This document shows positions 1 through 12,349 of a stretch of DNA of 64,000 nucleotides, one piece after another; position 1 is the stretch's first letter; each line of letters opens with the position of its first letter. This DNA comes from Asterias rubens (lineage: Eukaryota; Echinodermata; Asteroidea; Forcipulatida; Asteriidae): positions 16,205,195-16,269,194 of the forward strand of contig NC_047068.1 in the NCBI RefSeq assembly GCF_902459465.1, written 5' to 3'. The position numbers were made by a program, and so were the translations under genes. Below the pieces are notes generated by a model. That model worked only from the letters and a program-made list of their open reading frames with translations, was not told the origin of the DNA and did not search any database.

Positions 1-415
1 AAAGAGAAGGAGCTTGAACGACCCGCAAAACCGCAGAGTAACAAAAGAATACTCTGACAATGCCCCTGTTCGGCCAGTGGAAATAAAAAGATATGAGACC
101 TCCAGCTGGACGACCGATTAACGAGCGGGATTAAATCTCTTTGTACAGAATGTGTGGTACCGCCAGTCTGCGCTTTTGCCTGCGTGTAAAGTTGAATCAT
201 TGGAGACAAGAATTTTGAATATACACTTTTTCATCTACCGTTTGTGGTGTTTCACGGAAACATCATGGCATATTTTTTCGTTTTTTGTGGGACAGGTATT
301 TAAATGGTAACGTCATATTAAAAAAAAAAGGCCCACAAATTTGGAAAAAACTCTTGACAAATGACAGCGTTATCTTTAAAAAAGATTGGAAGAAGAAACA
401 CTGAGCTTGACCAAC

Positions 416-1455
416 CGTAGCCAGTTGCGAGATTGTGTTGATGTACGTCTCATCCTTCTCCACCTTCTTGCGGAACCTGATGACCTGCTCAACTTCCTGC
501 GGGTTGATGTCCTTAGGCCAGCCTCCTTCCACATGGTTAATGCCTCTTGTCTCTGTCTCAAATCTCTCTGTGTTTATCTGAAAGGGTAAAAAAATAATAA
601 TAATAATATTCTTTATCCCTGAAGCAAAATTAACATCTTGTTGTATAGCGTTGGCTACAGGGCGAGTTCATGGGTTCTGGCTGAATAAAGATGTAGAGGA
701 CAGATGTCGTACAGAACAGCAGACTCAAGACTGCCTCAAACTTGGCCTGCCCGCACTGACCAGCCACCGGCACGCTTGGGTGACTTTATTCTTTGTCAAT
801 AGATGCGGTACCCGCTGCTAAAACATAAGATTCAAATTGCCTCTAGCTACCGGGCAATCTCAGTGGATTAGTCGATATGACACTGCTCTAGAATAGCAAA
901 GGTCGTAGGTTTGAATCCAACCCAAGTAATATGCCGGTAATTTTTTTTCACAGGACTCAGGAAAGTTCTGAGTATACAGTTCTAACACACATCGGTGAAG
1001 GATAAAAACTAAAATTAATATTCTATATCCCAGATTCAAATTTAACATCTATTGGAAAGTACTCAATGTTAGTACTGTACTACTGTAATAGTGAAAAGCC
1101 TGACCATTCAGCGTCATTCACTGCGGTTTTGAGTGATACAGGCCTTTCTATAACATGATATCATATGTTGCTAGGTCCTGTGAACTACGTCCTGGAGATA
1201 AACTGGTGCTGTGCCTTGTAATTGCCACCCTAATAACATCCCATCTTATAACTATTGGATGCTTTTACTTACCTCATGTTCAGACATCTCCTGGACACAC
1301 TGAATACCTCTGTCCACAGGATTCTTCTCGATGAAATTCGACGCTAGGCTCTCGTCGGGCAAGATGTCAACGTGAAGTTCAGCCGGCCGGTCCGAAAAGT
1401 TGCATTGCCGGCCAAACTCACTCCGCTTCTTGGTGTATACGTAAACTATCTCCAT
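416..1455 (-). CDS. DNAI2: Dynein axonemal intermediate chain 2, first two coding exons (gene continues off left edge)
   Basis: DNAI2 is a WD-repeat intermediate chain of the outer dynein arm in motile cilia and sperm flagella, pairing with DNAI1 at the base of the arm. Two minus-strand coding exons are visible. Exon 1 is 1455-1273 (61 codons, from [15 protein letters not shown] to MSEHE, then donor GTAAGT). Exon 2 is 577-416 (54 codons, from [20 protein letters not shown] to TISQLAT, then a weaker donor GTTGGT). Both introns are phase 0. The joined 115 residues match the vertebrate DNAI2 N-terminus almost without gaps, including the CNFSDR, NPVD, MSEHE and FRKKVEKDE blocks. The WD40 region is not in the window, and nothing in 1-415 looks like the next exon. 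Intron 1 (578-1272) contains a SINE. The start is the only ATG that matches the family N-terminus. Identification is from recalled family sequence; confidence is high. Confidence 0.93.
845..1050 (+). mobile_element. tRNA-derived SINE (family 2) in DNAI2 intron 1
   Basis: A box-A-like stretch (atctcagtgg, near 859) and a box-B-like stretch (ggtttgaatcc, near 908) are spaced as in a tRNA-derived RNA polymerase III promoter. The head is followed by a body containing 'aaagttctgagta' and 'cacatcggtgaagg'. The same body occurs in reverse at 34905-35170, so this is a dispersed SINE and not a tRNA gene. The head does not fold into a clean cloverleaf. Confidence 0.65.
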
Positions 1456-1987
1456 GATTGAAGAAGATCGGGCTGTGCCCTTGAGTCAGTCTTTCTATAT
1501 GACATTTAAAAAAGGAAATTCAATTTAAGAAAAGCTTCATCTTTGTAAAAGAAAAGAAAATTTAAACAAATACATGGAAGGATAAAAAAAAACTTGATAT
1601 AAGTTGGGCTTAGCTCACCCAGACTCTGAATTCATTTTCTACGCACATAATGAGTGCTCAAAAGTAACTCCTGCAAGTTTCAAACTTTGCACTAAATTTT
1701 CAAATGCATAAATGGCTAATGTATGCGACCTAACAACTTAACTTTTGCATTTCGCATAATCATCTGAGTGATAGCGCCCTATTTTAACTTGAGCCAGTCA
1801 TTTCGCGCCAAGCAAAGTCACCCACTACAAAGTCGCTCCATAGCAAGGTCGCTCTGTCACTTACAAAGTCTCCCTTGTTGAGTGATAAATTCCTCAATGC
1901 ACAAAGTCATGGTGAAAAATTATTTATTTGAGGCCCTCTACTGCAAGAAGTGTAAAAGAGTTGGTTAAGAACAACAGAAGACCTTAA
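1456..1987. other. Upstream region of DNAI2; no gene seen
   Basis: Moderately AT-rich DNA holding the presumed 5' UTR and promoter of DNAI2. A short run of related words (caaagtcaccc, aaagtcgctcc, aaggtcgctctg) at 1813-1870 gives a local imprecise repeat. No clear RFX X-box was found; the nearest half site is CCATAGCAA at about 1838. Confidence 0.5.
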
Positions 1988-2279
1988 AGGGAAGGTACAC
2001 GTTTGGTAATTACTCATTCATATCAAATATTAATTTAAAAACTGACTTGGTAACGAGCATTGGAGAGCTGTTGATAGTATAACAAATTGTGGGAAACGAC
2101 TCCCTCTGAAGTAACGTATTTTTTGTGAAAGAGGTAATTTCTCACTCTTTCATCATTTTCTCGCAACTTCGATGACCAATTGAGCACAAATTTTCTCAGG
2201 CTTGTTATTTTATGGTTATGATGGGAAATACCAGATGAGAAGACTGGTCTTTGACAATTACCAAACGTGTACCTTCCTT
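1988..2279. mobile_element. TTAA-flanked miniature inverted-repeat element (type A)
   Basis: Terminal inverted repeats begin AGGGAAGGTACACGTTTGG on the left; the right end read in reverse is AAGGAAGGTACACGTTTGG. Both ends are directly flanked by TTAA (1984-1987 and 2280-2283). The interior contains the 'tctcgcaacttcgatgacc' core shared with the elements at 23332-23709 and 44660-45024. It has no transposase. The TTAA target suggests the piggyBac or Kolobok superfamily. Confidence 0.85.
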
Positions 2280-2283
2280 TTAA

Positions 2284-3618
2284 TTTCAAAACAAGTAAAA
2301 TTAATGACCCGCCTATCACCACTAAACTAAAGCACAGTAAAATAATTGTGTTTAAAAGAGTTAGGGTTTAAAATTTAAGACAATTGAACAGATAGTTCAA
2401 TTATATTAGTTCAATTTATAACCATTCTGTATAGTATATAATTATCATTCCAGTAAAGAAAACAAAAACAAATCAAAGTAGGGCTTGAAAGTTTAGACAA
2501 TTTAACAAATTTTTCTACAAGCAAATATTAAAAAAATTAAGTACAATTTATGAAAATATAAAACAAATATCGTTTAAATTTAAAGTAAATAAAAAGTAGG
2601 CCATCCGTAGCCTAAAAATAAAAAATAACAAAATAAAAAGTTTAAACAACCATTAATAAAAAAAAATAAAAAATAAAATAAAACTAAAAGTACAAGTAGG
2701 CCTAGGCCTAACTTATATAATAACAAAAAGTAAAATGAATGTAAGTAGCCTAGATGAATGTATGTACGCCTAGAATCCTAGATAACCATGGTCCATATGT
2801 CGAGCGATAGAAAAGAAGAACCTGATACAATTTTTTTTTTGAAGAAGGGCTTGAAATTGAAGACATTTTATATAGGAATAAGTACAACAATTCACGAAAG
2901 TTTAAACAATGTTTATTAAAAACAAGTAGTCTAGTGCAACTTTGTACTGTCCTGTGGGTGACTTTCACTTTGTTGAGCTTTTGAGGAGCTCGGGAAATTG
3001 TGTGACACGGGTTGTTTTCAAGTTTGCCTTTTGCAGTTTATTTAACAATCATGTTTAAAAATTAAATTGAAAGCGTTTTTATAAAAAATCAGGAGTAGGT
3101 TCAAAATGTTATTTTTCCAAATTGTTTTTGTCATTAAATTCACGAAATCTAGGATAATTGCTTACGATTTACTTACCAAAATAATGATTTGTTCTTTACT
3201 CAATCAATCAAACTGTGGTCAAACGTTGTGTCGCACCATTTATCGTGTAGAATTGTTGCTAAGGTAGCTAACAGTATGGTGCTCTTAGGTCAAATGTGTA
3301 CAAATTGATATTTAATGAGGAGGGCACATTACTTTCGAGGTACCCTGCCAACCGCCACCTCGTTCTCAGTAGGTGCAACTTCGTTTCCAATGATGTATCT
3401 CTCGCTCCCGCCGCACAATTTTCGTAAATTGCGCCCTCTAGTGGAATTTCGCGTTTACGTTACGAGTATTAGAGGTGACGTCTTGGACTAAAACTAATCT
3501 GCAGCGCAAGGGGCGAGGATAACACCGAGCTGAAGCTACTCTAGACTTGGTGCAAGACGTCCTTGGCGTTTTTTCTTTGCTGCCTTGCGATTATTGAACA
3601 TCAATGTGTACATACACT
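2284..3618. other. AT-rich intergenic region, no gene seen
   Basis: 2340-2730 is very A-rich, with many short taaaa/aaataaa runs. No ORF resembles a known family. The right part (3420-3500) holds a CTCF-like site and a block that recurs near 32300-32370. Confidence 0.6.
3431..3444. promoter_or_regulatory. CTCF-like core motif
   Basis: GCGCCCTCTAGTGG is a full match in reverse to the animal CTCF core CCASYAGRKGGC. It sits in a short GC-rich block with a CRE-like half site TGACGTC at 3478. Motif match only; occupancy is unknown, and such motifs can be spread by repeats. Confidence 0.35.
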
Positions 3619-3743
3619 GGGTGCGTTTGTTTAGCTTCCCTGGGTCGACCCCGATGTGTTGTGGGTTTTTTTCCAAGACGAACGTGGATAATTATCTGAA
3701 CACGTTCGTCCTGGAAAAAAGAAAGCTAAACGAACGCACCCTA
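3619..3743. mobile_element. Foldback miniature element
   Basis: The left end gggtgcgtttgtttagctt and the right end aagctaaacgaacgcaccc are inverted repeats. Inner arms around 'acgaacgtg' and 'cacgttcgt' extend the hairpin. A related end (gtcgacccagggaagctaaa) recurs at 54714-54750, so this is a dispersed family. Confidence 0.75.
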
Positions 3744-5274
3744 TGTGGGGTGCGCTAGACGGTTCACCGTTGCGTGCGCTGTGCACGGCGCTACGATCCT
3801 AAGAAAAACCCCGCTAATAACGTCTTGTTCCAAGACTACCTCGTTTCTGGCCCGATTTTCTAGGCCGCCAGCCTGATTGCTACCACCATTGGCAGCGCGC
3901 CATAACCAATAACTGAATAATTGACCATTATTTTGATAATCACTTGCCAATGACTGAAAGATCGAGTTATCGGTTTCAGTTGTTGCGAAAACGCACCTCC
4001 TCAGCAGTTTATCAAGAGTGTCCAATTTTAAGGGGGAAGATGTTTGGCAATTGCAGAAGCATGTTTATTATAGCATTTTGCATCGTTTCACTTCGAAGTA
4101 TAATGTACTGCATTTTTTGTAATAATATCAAATCATGTCAGATGAATTTAAAGGGTCAAAAGATGTCTCTGAAAAGACTTAGATTGCACCATGAGAGCAT
4201 CTATGAAATAATATTTTCCCGGGGCGCGCCCCAAAACGGGCCCGGACCCCACAAGGTAAATGCTGACTAAGGTCCCCACCTTTCCCAGGACAGATTGATG
4301 CTAATGTTCATGATGATCATCACAAGACAGACAACACGCTTATGTATACACCACATCTTGGACATCAGACAACCCGATTATGGATAAGAGATTTTTGTTA
4401 AATAGGTTTACCCAAAGATTCACACCCAGCGGGTAAAGGGCAATGGTTTCATGTAATAATTTACGAAGTATATACATATTAAAAAAGGAAAAGATGGAAG
4501 GTGAAGTACAAAGACGGACCGAAGTGTCAGAGAGCCTAAAGACAGTGCTCGATCCTCCACAGTAGAGCAGAAGTGTGGCTAATTTATTACTTAATTGATT
4601 ACTTTTATACTCGCTATAAAACATAATGATCAAAACTATGTGTAACTCTTGGTCAAGGCTGCCGCTACCCCATGCTTTGAATATTAAATACTTATGAAAT
4701 CAGGTTTAATGTGTCAGTGATATAGTACTATGTCGTCCGATAGAGTATGAATAATATGATAGTAAAACTATGTTTCATGCGTATGAGCAAAGCGAAGGAT
4801 AACAATTCCCCGCATATTTCCATCCCCAAGGCAAATATTTAACAATAATGTGTAGGCCTAGATTGGGGATCATGTAGTTTGGTCGATTTCTTGCTAATTT
4901 CGGTGGTTTTCATTGTGGGTCAGATTGTTTCGATGCTTTGAGATGGGTTTCCGGTTTATAGTTCTGTGATCATCTTCACTATCATCTGATGTTGTTGGTT
5001 TTCTTTCTTGCAATTTTTCTGTGTGTTTTCAATTACCAACAGGCAAAACACACATACTGCATAAAACAGAAGAAAAATTTAATACCGGCATCTAAATGGT
5101 AGTTACAATATGCACGCACCAAAACTACTGGGCCCATAACACCGACCAAAATCTGCTGGAAACCGACACAACCAAAAAAAGACAGCAATGCAATAAGAAC
5201 ACAGTGCTCAAGACGATGTAGGGTATAGGCCTACACCCCGTACTTAGTTAACTTTTGCAGAAGAAACAAATCCC
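3744..5274. other. Intergenic region, no gene seen
   Basis: A 108-codon open frame at 3944-4270 shows no family resemblance and is probably chance. A short GC-rich palindromic patch (cccggggcgcgcccc) lies at 4219-4233. The remainder is ordinary AT-rich sequence. Confidence 0.5.
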
Positions 5275-7800
5275 ATTTGAAAAGCACTACGACACACACA
5301 GTGGCAATTATTTACAGGGGAAAAAAGTGGGTTGGCGATAAAGCGCAGAATTTGGCGACAAAACAGTGATAATGAAGTTGTGCCCTGTGATCTTGAACGA
5401 ATTTGGTACACAGAACGTGTAGGGCACCATGTAGAATGGGTTATCGTTTGCGGCGCCCTTTCCCGCCACCTTAAAATGTCCAGCCAGCGGTCTCAAGCGC
5501 GTGAACACCATACATCTTGCGGAGTTTTCAATCGTCAAAATTCCGGCTACTGAAATGAAACTAAGTATGTTATAAACCTTTATATTCACTTATATGGTAT
5601 ACGGGTGTACATGCTTACCATGGTGTTGTAGATAGGGATGTAAATTAAGCTTATGTGAATGTCAGTGAAGACGTTCGGTTCCAATCGTCGTCTGTTTCAA
5701 TTTGTAAACAATTAGGCCTATACCACGTCGAAGTATGGGTACTCCTATTGCGTAGGGCCTATGTATGTATGTTGTCATGTTATCAAAATAAATTTAAATC
5801 AAATATTAAATCAAATCATAGTGTGGTTCTTGGCAGGGTGCCCTCGATATTGTAAGTTTAAGGAACTGGAATCAGTGGAATGTTGTTTTACCACGGTTGT
5901 CATTGGTGCAAACTAACCAAACATGTAGTTGTACGTAGGTCTATACATGTGTTTGTAATCAATCAAAGTCGCTGTTAATAATAATTATAAGTGTATAACG
6001 ATTTACATGATTTCTTCATTAAGGGTTCCCTTTTTTGAGTCAATTTGTAAAGCAAACTCCCTTTGAAAAGCACTACGACAGTGGCAATGTTTATGTACAG
6101 GGAAAAAAAGGCGGATTGGCGATAAGCGCAGAAGTCGGCGATAAGCAGAGCTATGAAATTGTGCCCTGTGGTCTTGAACTAATTTGGTACACAGAACGTG
6201 TAGGGGACCATGGGTTATCGCTTGCGGCGCCCTTTCCCGCTGCCGATACACTACCACTCCAACGTCAGGGTCTAAAATGTGAACAACATACGTCATGTTG
6301 TTGAGGTTTCAATCGTCAAAATTCCGGATACTGAAATGAAACTAAGTATGTTATAAACCTTAAATTTGTAAATACAACATGACTATATATAAGGCCTACT
6401 GACATTTTTAATGACAGCAATTTTATAGGCAGCTTAACAACAGCCTCGCATGCTCTGCGTGGTGTCCTTCTGTACTTCAAGGACCAGTTGTTAGGTGTAT
6501 TATTGGGACCCAAATGGAAATAAGCGAAAGATGTTGGCTTTATTGGGTTATCCTTGGATATTTTTGTGCCCTATTTTTAACGTGTTCTTAATTTATTTAT
6601 CTTATTTCGTCTTTTCTCCCATTGTCGTGTATGTATGTTTTTTATCAAAATTCAAATCACATTTCAAATCAAATCATTGTAGTGTGGTTCTTAGCCTTGC
6701 TCAAGGCAGTCGCATTATTCACTCCGAAAAAAACGCTGTTGTAAACACACCCGTATACACTGTGCGTGGTGCGTGTAATCACACCACACTACCCACCCGT
6801 ATACACACTGTCACATCGTGTGACTACTGTGCACACAAGTCATCCGCACTCGTACCACTAACCGCATGTGGAGGCCGTCAGGCCAACTATAGTACGTAAA
6901 TTAGTAAGTAAATCCGTCTTTTCTCTATCGTCATACCAAGTAGGGCCTACTGATATTTTTAATGATAGTAATTTTAAAGGCAACTTAATAACAAACTAGC
7001 ATGCTCTCCGCGGCGTCCCTCTGTGCTAAGTGTACTCTAAGGACCATGTACACTGTAAGGTATTTCATGTGGACCCCAGTGAAAATAAGCCAAATTTTTA
7101 TTTTTGACATATTTTTATCAACATAAATTCAAATCAAATCATAGTGTTATATATTTGGTTTGCGGTAACACCATGTGTGTATCTACTTGCCAGGTAGAGT
7201 TTGTCCTTAGAGATATGTCTTGCTTTATTCTACTCCCGCGGAGTAGATTGTTCTCGATATGACCTCGATATGTAAGAGTTTTTTAAGGAACTGTAACCAG
7301 TTGATAATGAATTTGTTCTACCAAGGTCATTGGTGCAAACATGTACTTGTAGGTCTACATGTAATGTAACAAAACTAAGTATATTGTTATAGATATAACA
7401 TTCGGGATACTGAAATGAAACTAAGTAAATTTTTATAAACTTTAATATTCACTTATATGGTATATTGTACATGCTTACTATGGTGTTGTAGACAGGGATG
7501 TGAATGTCAGTGAAGACGTTCAGTTCCAAAAGTTGGTTTCAATTTGTAATATAACACAATATAGGGCCTACTGATATTTTGTAATGACGGTAATTTTATA
7601 GGCAACTTGATAATACCATAATACCCTGGCATGCTCTGCATTGAGCCTTCTGTGTACTTACAAGACCATGGTATTTCATAGGGACACCAATGGAAATAAG
7701 CCAAAGATATTAGCTTTATTAGGTTATCCTTGGATTGGTCTCGCACTAGACAGGCAGCTGGTTGTCAAGGGATGGCAATTAATGTGCCTACGGTTGTCGT
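5275..7800. repeat. Diverged, rearranged local duplication (modules present two or three times)
   Basis: 5275-5700 is largely repeated at 6055-6370: shared words include gaaaagcactacgac, ggtacacagaacgtgtagg, ttgcggcgccctttcc and ccggatactgaaatgaaact. The stretch from 'tactgaaatgaaact' to 'gaagacgttc' recurs at 7390-7525. A third module, starting gggcctactgatatttt and ending near 'aatggaaataagcc', occurs at about 6389, 6948 and 7562 and resembles a decayed LINE 3' end. No intact coding sequence is present. Confidence 0.75.
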
Positions 7801-8912
7801 TAATTGCTATTTTTTGTTTTATGAATAAGATTGTTTTGAGAAATATAAAGGTGTGTATCAATATAAAGTGAGGAGGGGGGGGGGGCAAAATCAACACTTT
7901 TCAAATGTGGGGGGAGGGGAGCCCTCCCCCCCTATAGTCGGCTAGCTTGCTAGCTTCGCTGAAGAGTTGCATGCCTGATTTTCGTTTAATCAAAACCGAT
8001 AATATTGAACAAATTGTGCCATATTCAAATTTCGATTATGATTAAGAATGTGACATCGGCGATATCGATCTAAGAAAAAAAAATGCGTATTTAAGTATTT
8101 TCGATATATCGACGGACGTTACATAGCTGAACAGTAAAAAATGTAAATGTTTACCTGAATGATCAGTCAGTTAACTGTGTTACCTTGTAACTGTAACAGT
8201 TAAAATAGTCTCGACTAGTAATTTTGGTTCAGACAGAGTGAAATAAAATTGTGAACTTGTGTTTCAGACCAATTTTATTATTGTTATTGTCCATGTTTGT
8301 AAAAGTTGTCTTCGCTTTTGACTTGCGTTTTGTTTGTTCCACTGTTTTATCTTTTAAATAAACATTTTATTTGGTTCCAATACAGTATTTTTATGTCATC
8401 AGTAAAATGAACAATAAAAACACATTGTGTTCAATCTCTTTCATATAATGATGACCCTGGATTATTTCTTCATTAGTATACAACTTATAATTATTTACTA
8501 CTGATTTGTTGGTTTTCCTGTAATCTTGCGAATGTAAAGCATTTTGAGACATTATGTAATATTTTATATTAATAATAATAATAATAGTGGCAATTTATAT
8601 GAGCCATGTCTGTCTAAAAGACACTCCTGTTTTTAAGAATGAATTACTTTTAATGTGATTTATTTATTGAGTCCTTCGTGGTTGTGACATTTTCTTCTGA
8701 TCATCAACTCACTTTCTGTGGATCGCAGTCATCTGTTTTTTCAGCATCAACTCACTTTCTATGGATCGTTCTTCTCTCCAACCACGACACTTGAGGAATG
8801 CATTTGTCATGCGAAAGTCACCCAACTCATCTATTTCTATAATGGCCATTTGAACTTGGACCAAACCGGTCTACCCGCGGTGGTAACCATTTGCTTAGTG
8901 GTTTTAACCATT
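7801..8912. other. Intergenic region with G-run and AAT tract, no gene seen
   Basis: It contains a G homopolymer near 7871, a second G-rich patch at 7908, a short (AAT)n near 8570, and a local duplication of 'catcaactcactttct' with 'tggatcg' (8703 and 8746). No supported ORF. Confidence 0.5.
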
Positions 8913-9484
8913 AGGCCCTTCGATGTATCGAGCTCCCAAAGTGGCTAAGCGAATCGATCGGTTTTAGTTAGGTGGGCATTAAATATCTCTTATACTATTA
9001 CCTATGTTATCATATATTATGTATTGTTAACAAAACTTTATTCCAAAAACAGGTTGCCAACATCCAAAGTTCCATCGTCTTCCCTGGTTACTAACTGTTT
9101 TCTTTTTGTTGTCAATCAGGTTGAGGCCCTTCGATGTATGGAGCGCTCTACGCAGCTAAGCGAATAGATCGGTTCTAGTTAGGTGGGCATTAAATATCTC
9201 CTATAATGTTACCTTTATCATATATGTAATGTTAACAAAACTTTTTTCCAAAAACAGGTTGCCTGGATCCAATGTTCTCGTGTCTTCCCTGGTTACTAAC
9301 TGTTTCTTTTTGTTGTCAATCAGGACGAGGCCCTTTGATGTATGGAGCGCTCTACACGGCTAAGCGAAGCGATCGGTTCTAGTTATAGGTAGGGATTAAA
9401 TGTCTGTTAAATAATATACCATTACCTATGTTATCCTATATGAAATGTTAACAAAACTTTATTCCAAAAACAGATTGCCTGGAT
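8913..9484 (+). repeat. ~207-bp tandem repeat, about 2.8 copies
   Basis: Units start with 'aggccctt(c/t)gatgtat' at 8913, 9124 and 9328 (periods 211 and 204). Each carries ttaggtgggcattaaat (altered in the third copy), gttaacaaaactt and ccaaaaacag in the same order; 'cttccctggttactaactg' ends the first two. The last copy breaks off at 'ggatcc' and passes directly into the 101-bp satellite, so the two arrays are physically one block. Confidence 0.9.
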
Positions 9485-10589
9485 CCTAAGAGAACCTACT
9501 CTGCGGTAGTAGGTAGACTGGCACTCTACCTAACAAAACCCTATAATACCAAGTGCTTGAGAATACGGGAATATAATAACGGAACAAAAACTCACTCTGA
9601 GGCAGTGAAGTTAAAAGCGAGAAGTCCACTTGATCCACTAAGAGAACCTGCTCTGTGTTAGTAGGTAGACTGGCACTCTACCTAACAAATTCCTATAATA
9701 CTTGAGAATATGGGAATTTATTAAAGTAATAGAAACTCACTTCGAGGTAGTGAAGTTAATAGCGAGAATTCCACTCGATCCACTAAGAGAACTTACTCTG
9801 CGAATAGTAGGTAGACTGGCACTCTACCTTAAAAAACTCTATGATCCTTGATAATATGGGAATATATTAAAGGAATAAGAACTCACTCTGGTGCAGTGAA
9901 ATTAAGAACTTGAAGTCCACTTGATCCACTAACATAGCTTACTCTGTGGTACATGTAGTAGGTAGACTGGCACTCTATCTAACAAATTCTTATGATACTT
10001 GAGAATATGGAAATAAGGAAAAAGAACTCACTCCGCGACAGTGATGTTAATACCAGAAGTCCTATCGATCCACTAAGAGAACCTACTCTGCGGTAGTAGG
10101 TAGACTGGCACTCTACAAAATAAGAACTCACTCTGGGGCAGTCGGGTAAATAGCGAGAAGTCCACTCGATCCAATAAGAGAACCTACTCTGCGGTAGTAG
10201 GTAGACTGGCGCGGCACTCTACGAAATAAGAACTCACTCTGGTGCAGTGAAGTAAATAGCGAGAAGTCCACTCGATCCACTAAGAGAACCTACTCTGCGG
10301 TAGTAGGTAGACTGGCACTCCACGAAATAAGAACTAACCCTGGGGCAGTGAAGTAAATAGCGAGAAGTCCACTCGATCCACTAAGAGAACCTACTCTGCG
10401 GTAGTAGGTGGACTGGCACTCTACGAAATAAGAACTCACTCCGCGGCAGTGATAATACCAGAAGTCCTATCGATCCACTAAGAGAACCTACTCTGCGGTA
10501 GTAGGTAGACTGGCACTCTACAAAATAAGAACTCACTCTGGGGCAGTCGGGTAAATAGCGAGAAGTCCACTCGATCTACTAAGAGAACC

Positions 10590-11560
10590 TACTCTGCGGT
10601 AGTAGGTGGACTGGCACTCTACGAAATAAGAACTCACTCCGCGGCAGTGATAATACCAGAAGTCCTATCGATCCACTAAGAGAACCTACTCTGCGGTAGT
10701 AGGTAGACTGGCACTCTACAAATAAGAACTCACTCTGGGGCAGTCGGGTAAATAGCGAGAAGTCCACTCGATCCACTAATAGAACCTACTCTGCGGTAGT
10801 AGGTAGACTGGCACTCTACGGAATAAGAAATCACTCTGGTGCAGTCGGGTAAATTACGAGAAGTCCACTCGATCCACTAAGAGAACCTACTCTGCGGTAG
10901 TAGGTAGACTGGCACTCTACGAAATAAGAACTCACTCCGCGGCAGTGATGTTAATACCAGAAGTCCTATCGTTCCACTAAGAGAACCTACTCTGCGGTAG
11001 TAGGTAGACTGGCTCTCTACGGAATAAGAACTCACTCTTGGGCAGTGAAGTAAATAGCGAGAAGTCCAGTCGATCCACTAAGAGAACCTACTCTGCGGTA
11101 GTAGGTGGACTGGCACTCTACGAAATAAGAACTCACTCCGCGGCAGTGATAATACCAGAAGTCCTATCGATCCACTAAGAGAACCTACTCTGCGGTAGTA
11201 TGTAGACTGGCACTCTACAAAATAAGAACTCACTCTGGGGCAGTCGGGTAAATAGCGAGAAGTCCACTCGATCCACTAATAGAACCTACTCTGCGGTAGT
11301 AGGTAGACTGGCACTCTACGGAATAAGACATCACTCTGGTGCAGTCGGGTAAATTGCGAGAAGTCCACTCGATCCACTAAGAGAACCTACTCTGCGGTAG
11401 TAGGTAGACTGGCACTCTACGAAATAAGAACTCACTCCGCGGCAGTGATGTTAATACCAGAAGTCCTATCGTTCCACTAAGAGAACCTACTCTGCGGTAG
11501 TAGGTAGACTGGCTCTCTACGGAATAAGAACTCACTCTTGGGCAGTGAAGGTGATAGCGA
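10590..11560 (+). repeat. Tandem ~498-bp higher-order unit inside the satellite
   Basis: The monomer order from about 10590 to 11060 recurs from about 11088 to 11560 with a few changes. Diagnostic variants recur 498 bp apart: 'aggtggactgg' (10605 and 11103), 'gtgataatacc', 'ctaatagaacc', 'cgttccac' and 'ggctctctacgg'. Confidence 0.8.
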
Positions 11561-12349
11561 GAAGTCCACTCGATCCACTAATAGAACCTACTCTGCGGTA
11601 GTAGGTAGACTGGCACTCTACGAAATAAGAACTCACTCCGCGGCAGTGATGTTAATACCAGAAGTCCTATCGATCCACTAAGAGAACCTACTCTGCGGTA
11701 GTAGGTAGACTGGCACTCTACGAAATAAGAACTCACTCTGCGGCAGTGATGTTAATACCAGAAGTCCTATCGATCCACTAAGAGAACCTACTCTGCGGTA
11801 GTAGGTAGACTGGCACTCTACAAAATAAGAACTCACTCTTGGGCAGTCGGGTAAATAGCGAGAAGTCCACTCGATCCAATAAGAGAACCTACTCTGCGGT
11901 AGTAGGTAGTCTGGCACTCTACGGAATAAGAAATCACTCTGGTGCAGTCGGGTAAATTGCGAGAAGTCCACTCGATCCACTAATAGAACCTACTCTGCGG
12001 TAGTAGGTAGACTGGCTCTCTACGAAATAAGAACTCACTCCGCGGCAGTGATGTTAATACCAGAAGTCCTATCGATCCACTAAGAGAACCTACTCTGCGG
12101 TAGTAGGTAGACTGGCACTCTACGAAATAAGAACTCACTCCGCGGCAGTGATGTTAATACCAGAAGTCCTATCGATCCACTAAGAGAACCTACTCTGCGG
12201 TAGTAGGTAGACTTGCACTCTACGGAAAAAGAACTCACTCTGGTGCAGTCGGGTAAATTACGAGAAGTCCACTCGATCCACTAAGAGAACCTACTCTGCG
12301 GTAGTAGGTAGACTGGCACTCTACGAAATAAGAACTCACTCTGGTGCAG

